Source: Tanypteryx hageni (Eukaryota; Arthropoda; Insecta; Odonata; Petaluridae). From it: 64,000 nucleotides of DNA. The stretch covers positions 94,260,707-94,324,706 of the forward strand of contig CM054116.1 in assembly GCA_028673005.1 (NCBI GenBank). Reading direction: 5' to 3'. The position numbers were made by a program, and so were the translations under genes. Shown piece after piece: positions 12,473 through 22,500 of this stretch. The notes below the pieces were generated by a model. It made no database searches and was not told the DNA's origin. It saw only the letters and a list, made by a program, of their open reading frames with translations. Positions within the stretch are counted from its first letter, which is position 1. Every line of letters starts with the position of its first letter.

Positions 12473-14315
12473 GTTAAGAACAGGGCCGCGCCTACGGTGT
12501 CTGGCGCCCGAGTGCAAGATATCTCTGTGGCTAGCGAAGTTTTGTGGTATGAACAAATACGACTTTTTTCATCGATAGAGAGTGCAGACAAGCTGATGAA
12601 TTTCTGTCAGCGTATCCCAGAACGAACTGTTTGAAATAATTCGATGTATAAATATAAAGATAAACATATAATATAATATCTGCTTGAACAAAACTTATAA
12701 AACTCGCCGCACATTTGGTTAAAAGTCAATACTCTGTCCCGTTACCTTAATGAACAATCAAAAATTCCAATATTTTTTGGCTACTTTGTCAATTTACAAG
12801 CCTAATTAGATGCAGTATTTATTTTGATTATAAGAAAACAAAACTTCAATTATTTATGCATTCCTACGTAAAAGTCCCGACTTCGTATTTTCATTTTAAG
12901 ATATTTAAAAATCCAACGAAGAAGTAGATGTCAATAATTCGATTATTATTTGGAGAAATTGTTATGGAATATGAATTCGGTACATCTACATACGATCACC
13001 GAAATACAGCATATGACAAAATTCACGCAATATCATGTTATATTAATTTTGTGTTTCGGTGTTTGACATTACTAAAACTCTAGTTTAATAATAAAATAAA
13101 ATGATTACTTTAATAGAGAATAGTATAGATAAATTTATAAATAAATTATTATAAATGTAACTATAAAACAAAAAATGGTAAGACTAAGATGGTTAAGAAG
13201 ACAAAAAAATAAAACTAATGATTCGCATTATATATGAAAATTTTCATTTACTAGATTTTGTCGAGTTTTCGATCGTACTCGTATTTCAAATATACTCATT
13301 CATGGTAATTGTACTTTAATTGGTTTTTGGTCATAAAAGATCTTGATTAATTTGCTAATTATTGAAGAGAACTTAAACATTCATCGCGTTTAAATTTATT
13401 TATTGAATTTTATCAAAGTATTTTTAAAAACTGTTGAGAACAATCCTCAAACTCGCTCTCCTACCAAAACACTTGACTCTTTTCCCACCTTTTAATAATA
13501 CATACCAGAACATATATCAAATCTTATTTAGCAATCCACCCTTTAAGATATTTTCGACCCACGTCTCGAACTTTTATAACCTTCTGAGTATTAGCAAACC
13601 ATCGCGGATATATATGATGTACAAATAAGTGCGAAACCAAACGTAACCCTATATGCACACCATTATTTGGAAAGTTGTTGATAAGAATAATTTTCACTAG
13701 TAAAACTAGTATAGATTATCTTATATAAGGATATAATTAACAAATAAAGAATCGTGCAAATACAAAAACACAGGCGCCGGGCTTACGACAAATGATTGCC
13801 CTGCCATTCCGCCGATCCTTGTTCTTCTAAATAAAGGAATCCTTTCGTATTCAAAAGCTACCTTGTGTATATAAATCGATAAATTTATGTGGTCTCGATA
13901 CAAGGACCGAATACAAGAGTGCGTTACTGTAAACTCACTCTTAAAAAATGAGTGAGCATTCAATAGGGTTAATAGTCAAAATTGTTAAGATGTTACAATT
14001 ATGACAGATTTAGCTGCGTATTCAACCTAACTTTTATGACTACATACCTACAATTTTATCAAAAACTCAAAACAATTTAGGACTTATGAACAGAAAGCAA
14101 TAAAAGAATTTTCGAGTAGAAACTGAAACACGTTATATGAAATACCTCCTCGATTAAATAAAGAAAATAAACACTACGTATGTGCAGTTTTCCTCTGCAT
14201 GAACGATGATCTCCTCAGCTTCAAAAAGAAATTTTTTTCGCTGAACAAAGTATAATATCTTCCTATCTTCAAGTATCACACTCGATAATAGCCCAAGAGG
14301 CTGATTCGCCATTCA

Positions 14316-14332
14316 ACACACACACACACACA
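14316..14332. repeat. (CA)n microsatellite
   Basis: About eight CA units. The 14-mer CAAGTATCACACTC lies on both sides (14271 and 14331), so this patch may have grown by local duplication. Confidence 0.85.
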
Positions 14333-14590
14333 AGTATCACACTCTTCTGTTCACACACCGTTGAGGAAAAAGAGATTTAAGAGCTTTGTACTAATTCGAA
14401 ATGAATATGAACGTTAACGTAGGAGGGGGGTCGTGAAGGAGTAAGGAAGGCTAGTTTTCGGAAAAGCTCTTCCAAACCAATTTGAAACAGATTTGGGATT
14501 TTCAAGACTCGATAAAAGGGAGAATCAAAAAAATGGTAGACATCTGGTATTCTTCCAGCGAAAGGATTTATGGTAAAGGTCGATGGTTCT

Positions 14591-14871
14591 CCGGGGCGGA
14601 CCAAAGTATTTTGACGCCCCGGGCGAGAAAGTGCTCCAGCGCTCCCGTCCGTAAATTTTTGTATAGATATGTTTAGAAGAACTTGCTCATTTATCCATTG
14701 CTCTGTAAAGTAATGAAAGGAAACAGAAATTCCATGCAGATTTTCGCCTATCCCGTAATGTAAATTTGTTTCCAAAATGTATTCACTTGCAAGTAAGATA
14801 TACATAGATGATTGATTTAGTGCCCCCAATACTTTGGCGCACAGGCTCACCCCTACCTCGGGCCGGCCCTG
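14591..14871. mobile_element. hAT-type MITE nested in the larger element, 281 bp
   Basis: The end CCGGGGCGGACC pairs with the inverted CAGGGCCGGCCC (9 of 12 positions). Flanks ATGGTTCT (14583-14590) and ATGGTACT (14872-14879) agree at 7 of 8 positions. The element interrupts the host element, so it inserted later. Confidence 0.7.
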
Positions 14872-15249
14872 ATGGTACTTTACGAAAGGATTGCCGCCTT
14901 AGCTGGAGCTCCTCGCTAGGGTCGGGATAGCAATTTACAGAGTAGCGCCCCCACCTCCTAGCAACTCCTACGGTTAAACCATTTTCGGTCGCCACTGATA
15001 CGTGTTCTAACGTCCTTGAATCACGCGACCGCGTATCGTAAGGGATCGGGAAATTTTCGCGTAGAAAATTTCGTGTCGTTTTTAGTATCTCCCACTTTCC
15101 CTTTTCACTCTGACCAAGGACGAAACATTCCCTAACAGAATGCACAACTCGAATTGCAACACTGTATAGATACAAATCTTAATGGGAAGGTCGGCGCCCG
15201 GGTGCATTGCACCAACTACACCCCGGGTAAGCGCGCCCCTGGTTAAGCA

Positions 15250-16186
15250 CCACAGTCTCACCTACCGTTATTATCAACACATATTGTAAAGGACTCCTCA
15301 TACTACGGGAGGACCGAGATCGTAGACTGCAAAAGTGGCTTAAAAAAGATAATTACTATAATAGGATTTATTGTAACACTTAAGTTTTCGAACGGATTTA
15401 TTAATATAATTTTCTCTCCCATTTGAAATTTTCTTAAACCTAGTATTTTTAAGGAACACAGAATAATTTTAAGATTTAAATAGTCCTACTCCCGCATTGT
15501 TATATATCTTAATGCAGTCTATTTATTTTCATTCATTTTTGACATCCACGAACCATATCAGACTTGTCGTTTTCCAAGCATTTATCTTATGGAAAAGTAT
15601 ATAGGTATGCTACTGTTTATGTAATATCATTAGATTATTACAAATTGAGAAAAATCCATTAGCGACAAAAATTATCAGGAGTAAATATGTATTTATAAAA
15701 TACAACACTATTAATCCTCGATTTTATGTGCAACATAACATGAAGACGATCTGCTTGAATAACTTCATGAAGCTAGTTAAGTCAGCTTGGTGCATGTGCT
15801 TAACCGTAAATTTACCTTTTATTTTAAAATCAAATGAGATATAAAGATAATTGACGTATAAAATTCGAAACTCCGAATTTCCATCAATTTAACTTTTTAA
15901 ATATGCCGCTTCCGGCCATGTTTATCTATGTTGCGCAGCGGTCTTCATTTTGAAAGTTTCACAACTTCCCAGTCACTGAATCTTTGTCGCTACTATCGTC
16001 ACTGTTTTAGAAGTATGTCTAGTCGAAAGAAAATATTGTGAAAATTTTTTGTTAGATACTTAAAAGTTGACCTTTTTGTGTGATGTGTCTTTTCCACATG
16101 GAACTTCAACACTTATTTATTTATATGTGATTGGTAATCGTACTTAACTGGTTGGTTTCAAGTACTATTTCAAGTGAATAGCAAAT
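15250..16186. other. upstream region of the first ZAD gene
   Basis: No transposon ends were recognised in this 0.9 kb. It should contain the promoter and 5' UTR of the gene starting at 16187, but no TATA box or initiator could be assigned with confidence. Confidence 0.4.
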
Positions 16187-16321
16187 ATGAATTTCCCGAA
16201 AAACTTACGCCTCTGTAGACTTTGCCTTCTTCACAAAGATTCTTTTGTGAATATTCACGAGCCTAATGATAGATATGGCTTCGTTGTTGTCGATGAGATC
16301 AATGAATTACTTCAATTAAAT
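16187..16321 (+). CDS. ZAD gene 1, exon 1
   Basis: 45 codons, first half of the ZAD domain with the CRLC cysteine pair; ends at the donor GTGAGT in phase 0. Confidence 0.85.
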
Positions 16322-18149
16322 GTGAGTGATCCTGATGAGTACTGTTTACATTAGTGTATTAGTTCGCGATTTCTAACAATTTGTTTTCTTTGCTTTCACT
16401 AATGTGACGCCTAGTGGATTTGGGTGAATTAAGTCTTTCTCCGCATTAGTAAATACCGAAATATTCAGGGAATGAAGAGCAACATTATTTTGTAATTGTT
16501 ATAATATAGATATTTAGATGTTGCATTTCATTAACTGTTGAATGTTATTTGCATTTTAGTTACGATAAGCTATCTTGAAGCCGTTTCGATATAAAGTATA
16601 TAATTTTATGACTCCTAAAGCACTTTCTACATTGTAGGTTACACCAGGTGATGGACTTCCAGAAGGGATATGTTATGACTGTCTTTATGATTTATCTCAC
16701 TTCAAACGTTTTAAAAAAGTCAGTCATGAGGCAGAAATAACATTAAAATATATTCTCAGTCATGATGCAGAAAATGGAGTAAGTCTCCAATTATTGGTTA
16801 CCAGTTACTATAGATATAATTTTTATGACAATTATTAAATGTCAAGAACATTGTGATTTGTCAGAGATCTGCATAATCTATTTTCATTGATTGTTATTAA
16901 CTTTTATCCTACGGATTTAAATATCCGCCCCCCGACAACGCCTACATTTTGTGTAAATCTAAGTGTACGCACCCCCGATAAAGATTGATAGATTCCCAGT
17001 TTACACTTGAAGAAAAGGTTTAATCTTTTAGATTATGCAATATTCATTTTATTATTTTTAAGATTGTGGTTGATTTTAAATTTTGGAATATTTGTTTTCG
17101 ATTTGTAGGAGTCAAATGAAAATGCCATTGATGTTTTGGAGTGTGAAACTAATGGATATGAAAACGAAGACGTCGATCCTCTGTTGGATACAAATCCATC
17201 GAATTCACATTCAGGAAATCTTAGGAGAGATGTTGAAGGCCATAGTTTAGATGGGGAGGATGTTGCCGAGGATGCAGATGTCGCGTTAATGTGCGAGGCC
17301 ACTCTCTCTGAAGTAGAGGAAACTCTGCCTATGAACGGAGAAGTGGAAATTGTTAGAAGAGCAATCAAAGTTGAACGCGGTGCACATTGCTCGCAACAGA
17401 GGCAGGAACTTTCAAACAACGTATTTTCCATTGTACGAGAGCAGGTGAGTTTTACAGAACTTACATTATTGCTAACTAACTGGAAAAACTGACCAGTTTG
17501 TGTGTTTACCGTCTCCATGATTTTTAATCATAGATTTCAATTTGAAGGGAGAGAATTTTATAATATTCACGACCGCCCATTTCAGGTCAAAACAAAGAAA
17601 TTGATTAAAAGTGAAGCCAATAGTCGACAAAACTCCATTCCTCCTGATGCCAATTCTCTGAATACGCAAAGCAGTTATAAATGCACCGATTGCCTGACGG
17701 TATTCCCCGACGAATATAGCTTCAGAAGCCACATTTCAAGCAGCGAATGTGCACCGTTGTATGTATGCTCTGTTTGTAATGAATCATTTATGAACAATGC
17801 TTGCCTAATTGAGCACAATTTAAATTATCATGCTGATGAATCCCAGGAATGCGATTCCAACGACCAAAAAGTAGCTCTTACAGTTAAGAGAGGTTTTGTC
17901 TGTGACGAGTGTGGTTCTTGTTTTAGGAAGAAGATCGTTTTTGAGCACCACATGTTAATAAATCATGCACGAGAACTGGCCTTTAAGTGTAAGGTTTGTT
18001 GGAAATCATTTGTTACCAAAGGTGGACTAAAGGAGCACCTAGTCGTTCACTCAACGGAGCGACCATTTGTGTGTGAAATTTGTGGAAGTGCTTTCAAATT
18101 AAGAAAAAAACTTTTGAGACATGTGAGGAATTGTCACAGTGAGAAGTAG
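16187..18149 (+). CDS. ZAD C2H2 zinc-finger protein, four exons (paralogue 1)
   Basis: Exons 16187-16321, 16638-16778, 17109-17444 and 17586-18149 join in phase 0 throughout (donors GTGAGT, GTAAGT, GTGAGT; acceptors end in AG) to give 391 aa. Residues about 9-70 form a zinc-associated (ZAD) domain: LCRLCLLH and, across the first intron, GLPEGICYDC supply its four cysteines. ZAD domains mediate protein dimerisation. Residues 93-234 are an acidic, low-similarity linker. Five zinc fingers follow at about 237-259 (C2HC), 265-286, 310-331, 339-359 and 367-388, the last three close together, and the protein ends RNCHSEK. It is expected to be a nuclear DNA-binding regulator; target unknown. The ATG at 16187 is the first in frame before the ZAD cysteines. 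AATAAA occurs at 18195 and 18301. A diverged tandem copy begins 1.2 kb downstream. Confidence 0.88.
16638..16778 (+). CDS. ZAD gene 1, exon 2
   Basis: 47 codons, second half of the ZAD domain (GDGLPEGICYDC); acceptor TTGTAG, donor GTAAGT, phase 0. Confidence 0.85.
16901..16984. mobile_element. short piggyBac-like MITE, 84 bp, in intron 2
   Basis: The sequence starts CTTTTATCC after TTAA (16897-16900) and closes CCGATAAAGA before TTGA. It aligns along its whole length with the element at 52686-52767, so two dispersed copies of one family are present. Confidence 0.7.
17109..17444 (+). CDS. ZAD gene 1, exon 3 (acidic linker)
   Basis: 112 codons in phase 0, rich in Glu and Asp. It has no obvious counterpart in the paralogue apart from position, so this linker evolves fast. 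Confidence 0.75.
17586..18149 (+). CDS. ZAD gene 1, exon 4 (five zinc fingers)
   Basis: 187 codons plus TAG. It holds all five fingers. The acceptor TTTCAG is followed directly by VKTKKLIKSE, matching the VKSNE start of the paralogue's last exon. Confidence 0.9.
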   Translation, partial: VKTKKLIKSEANSRQNSIPPDANSLNTQSSYKCTDCLTVFPDEYSFRSHISSSECAPLYVCSVCNESFMNNACLIEHNLNYHADESQECDSNDQKVALTVKRGFVCDECGSCFRKKIVFEHHMLINHARELAFKCKVCWKSFVTKGGLKEHLVVHSTERPFVCEICGSAFKLRKKLLRHVRNCHSEK

Positions 18150-19374
18150 TCAGGTCAAGAGTGAGTTATCTGCAGGTACACAGTATAGAACTGCAATAAA
18201 TCTTATTTTTTATCCTTCCTTCATATTGTTTTGTCAGGCATTTCTTTTAAAAAGATGCCAGATTTGTTGTTTTTGTACATATGTTTTTGCATAAACTCTT
18301 AATAAATGATTTTAAAAATTTTATAATATAAATTATATCATCCGATTTCTTAAGTTCTACTTGAACTCAGTTAAATACTAATAGATTGATTCATGAAAGC
18401 AAGTAAGTTAATATATATTTTTATGTAGCTGTTGTTAATTTTACTCTTAAAATGTATCTATAATTTATCAGGACTTTTATTTACTACATCTTTACCTTTA
18501 CAACATAAGAAATTCTAGTCAAATGTTAAAAGCAGAACATATTATCGTTAAACTTAACGATAAGATATGACCAATTGAATTTAACTTTTAATTCATCACT
18601 CTCCTATGACTTATGGACTTGTGAAATTGTTGGTAAAATGGAATAACACGGAAGTCATTTATATTTCAATAAGAATCTGAATCAATATGTCTCCATTATA
18701 TTTAAAAGCGAACAGGTTTTAATGCGTGAGAAATAATTACAAATTTAAATATAAAAAATCCATAAATGTACAATATTATCTGTGAATCAGTTTTGCCTAA
18801 GTATTGGTAACAAAAATTTCGTTCTTACCGATCAAAAATACTTCCCGTTGACGATATTCCGTCAAATTTATAGAAAACTTTATACTCGAGAATTTGTATA
18901 TTTTGTCTTTCCAAAGTATTCTATCGAGAAGGGAGAGATGGTTCAGTAATTGCAGGGCAATTGCAAAATGACTCCTGGTAATCCAGGGTTGCCTTTGAAA
19001 GATCTAGGGGTTTTATATTAATGATGTCCAAAATATAAAGTGCGCGTAACATTTTCCAATCTCGAGAATTGCAATTTTTTTATCTATATTATATTTCTAC
19101 CTACGATAGTTTGATTTGCCGCCTATCCTTAACCGCTGATTTATTTTCATTTGTTATAGTTATGGTACATGCGCACCCAATATTAAATAGATGAGGTGAC
19201 AAGTATGCCCTTCAACTTCGTATTTTCGAGCAATGTTCCTTGCCGCGCATAATTACGCATGATTTATGAAATACCTTTACTCTCCGGTCTTATTTTCCGC
19301 ATGTAGAATACCTAGATAACAGCGAACGCTTACAGCATAGTGGGAGTGGCCTATTATAGGCCCTAGGGGATTAA
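18150..19374. other. spacer between the two ZAD genes
   Basis: It contains the 3' UTR and poly(A) signals of the first gene and, at the far end, the presumed promoter of the second. The 15-bp palindrome GGCCTATTATAGGCC (19348-19362) sits 12 bp before the ATG of the second gene. No transposon recognised. Confidence 0.5.
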
Positions 19375-19530
19375 ATGATGGATACTAATTTTTCTGCTCG
19401 GCACCAAAGGAAATTGCATCTCTGTCGACTTTGCCTTCTTCACAAGGATTCCTTTGTAAACATTCACGAGCCAAATATTACGCATGGTTTTGTGATTGCG
19501 GTTGAGATAAGTGAATTATTGCAACTTAAT
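19375..19530 (+). CDS. ZAD gene 2, exon 1
   Basis: 52 codons beginning MMDTNFSARHQRK, then the first half of the ZAD domain; donor GTAAGT, phase 0. It is seven residues longer at the N-terminus than paralogue 1. Confidence 0.87.
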
Positions 19531-22500
19531 GTAAGTATTAATTTGTTGAAAAATGATTATTATTATTAAGTGTTTACAAATGACATAGATTAGTTATTTA
19601 GGCAATTCTGTTGATTCCCTATGCACGCAGTTCCACAATTATAATTATTGGTAGATTTAGGTATTTATTACGTTTGCTTTGTCAGAAAAAAATCTTTATA
19701 ACTGGGGCAACAAAAATTTCGCCCTTGCTTTTTAGTGACATTTAGATTTAATACTTTTTTAATAGGCTAAACAGATTCCGAGGAAAAAACTGGACATGGC
19801 ATGTTTTGATGAAGAAAATCGGGAGAATGTGATTTTTTTTCATTTTGTTATTCATGTATTATAGTTAACAAATAAATAAATTTTATGCAGTATGAATTTA
19901 ATTTTTTTCAATAAGCAACGTAAAATTCTACAATTGCACAAAATACGATTATGACCAAAATAAGGTCCATATCAAAGTCCGGAATTAAAACGGAATAACC
20001 GGGACATATGGTCACCTTATTATTACTCGACTTCCCTCGTCTAAAGAACACACCGTTGTATCATACCTACAATTATTATTTTATAGTTTGGATAAGCGAT
20101 TTATGTTACCGCATTAATCCCATATTTATCCGACTTTTATACAGTGCATAAATGGATCAGATATGAAAAATTGTTTTAAAAAATTTGCATCACTCCTATC
20201 GTTCATAAAAACATTGTAATAATTATTTGACCGACCAAGCTTATAGTATGAAGGATGTAAGAAAAACTTTGCTCCTTGATATTTAATTACGATAGTGTTA
20301 TGATTTTATTTTAGGTATTCCCAGGAGATGGGCTTCCAGAAGGAATTTGTTTTGATTGTCTATTTGATTTATCTCGCTTCAAACGGTTCAAAAAAATTAG
20401 CCATGAAGCTGAAATAACACTGAAGTATATTTTGAGTCATGATGAAGCAAATATGGTGAGTTTCTGCACATTCATTTGGGAAATAAAACAAGCTATCAGC
20501 ATATTGAAATTTCAAGGGATGCTGCTAGCTTGTTCCAGAATGTCACTCAGATAGAAAAACCACTTGTTTTTGAATGACATTTAGGAAATCCACCATTTGT
20601 GGCATTATAACCAAAGCATGTCTAAGTGAGAAAAATTTTATTTCTTTGTCACCAAATCTGATGAATTTATCAATATTTTATTAATATTATAATTAAACTT
20701 AGAAGACACCATTTGAATGCAGCTCTGTATGAACAATTCAACTTCTCTATCTCAATTTAGGTTCATGGTTCATTCGTAAAATCATACTGGAAGCATATAA
20801 ATTTGCTGCCTACTGAGGTGACAGTATGATTTCCTGTTTCATAACACTATACAGAGATATAGGTCAGCTGTGACACTGATGCAATGCTGCCCCTATAAAA
20901 GCATGCAATGAGGCAATTACCTCACCTCTCTAGGTCACCTTGTGCCACTGCCCTATTTACATTCTGTTGTAACTAATTTCCTTCTTCCTATACTCTCATA
21001 AATATCCCCTTCTATTGAAACATCTAATATCTCCATTATCTTCCTGCCTGATTAGCATCATTCCCAAACCATGCACAACCAATGTCCCTGCCTACCCCTT
21101 AAACGGGACCCGGTCGAAGGGCTGACAACATAAATTTGCAGAAACAGATAAATTATTAACTTAATTTAACAGACTTATGCATATATCAGGATGTAACTAA
21201 CAAAAATGTATTGAAATAAAAAATATGGCTTCAATTATATATTATTTTATAATATAGGTTGGGTTAGGTCAACCTTACACAAGTTCAATATAATTTTATG
21301 TAAAACTTAAAAGTATAAATAATTTCATTGAAAAAAATTGAAGATTTAAATACACACTTATCTAGATCATTAAAAAGTTACTTTGAGGCGATTAGGTATA
21401 GAGATAAAGAACATTAAGAAATAATGATAGTGTCACATATTTTTAATGAATAGTAGAAAATAAATAGAATTATAATTTTATATTAATATAGAATTTATTG
21501 ATCATAAAAACAAATCACATTTGTTTAAGATAAAATTAATAATGTTTGGCTCCGGCACCCTTAAAAGCCTGGCACCCCTGAGCTGAAGGCCAATTAGCTC
21601 AATGGTTAAGGCACCTCTGACATTGACTAGTTACTAAAATTACTTAATTAATTTGTTATTATTCCTATAAATACCATAATAACAACAATATGAGAAGTTA
21701 CTGAAGAGCATAGCAAATATTTTGGCCTTTTTGTATTGTCGTCCCTTTGTTACTTTCGGCCCTATAATATTGTCTGCCCATTGGTCTTGTCAGCCCTATG
21801 ACTCTTGTTGACCCTTCAGTCATTTTGGCTGTTGGCCCTTCGACCCTGACCCCCCCTTCAACCCCTTCTGGTGTATGATTTGGTATTGTCATCCCCTCTC
21901 CTACTGTCAGAGCTCTAGTTAGACCAAACTTTTTATGAGGCAGGCTCAGTGTTGAATCCAGAAATTGCTGATTGGGAGGGAGATTGAAAACTTTGGGGGT
22001 ATTTAAAAAATAAACATTAGTTTGAAGTTTGGACGACATAAATAGTTTTTAGTTATAGTTATAAAAAATAGCATTAAATTCAAATCACATTGTAGCATGT
22101 ACGTATTATATAATTATAAATCTTACATGACATTTCAACAGCCTCACTACCACGAAGTCTTTTGAATGAGAATATCAAACAAATTATTAATTCATATGTA
22201 TATAGTAATACAGCATAAATCACAGAATTGAATATATGATTGTATAAGCACTGTAAATTAACCTGAGTCACATTTGTTTTTTCTTAGCGTATGTGTCGAT
22301 AACTTCATCTATTAATGTACTTGGCAACTCATTGGGTTCCTCAATGGCAATTTTCATGCAGTCCTGCAGAGTTTCCTGACCAATTCTATTTCTTAACTTT
22401 ATTATGAGTCTGTTCATTGTGCTGCATGAGCAGTCAGTACTAGCAGTAGAACCGGAATGCAACATAGCTTTACACACAAAATCTTCAGTTTTACATACAG

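Larger units (their letters stand above)
12481..15241. mobile_element. hAT-like element, 2.76 kb, no recognisable transposase
   Basis: The left end CAGGGCCGCGCCTAC pairs with the right end GTAAGCGCGCCCCTG as an imperfect inverted repeat. The 8-bp flanks are GTTAAGAA (12473-12480) and GTTAAGCA (15242-15249). GC-rich ends enclose a very AT-rich interior without convincing coding sequence. A smaller element is nested at 14591-14871. The paired flanks argue for one insertion, but two unrelated ends cannot be fully excluded. Confidence 0.65.

Noticed and set aside
14377..14850. 157-codon ORF on the minus strand
   Set aside because: It runs across the border and body of a MITE nested in another element and has no known domain.
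21590..21625. tRNA-like A-box phrase in intron 2 of ZAD gene 2
   Set aside because: No B box or cloverleaf follows, so neither a tRNA nor a SINE can be supported.
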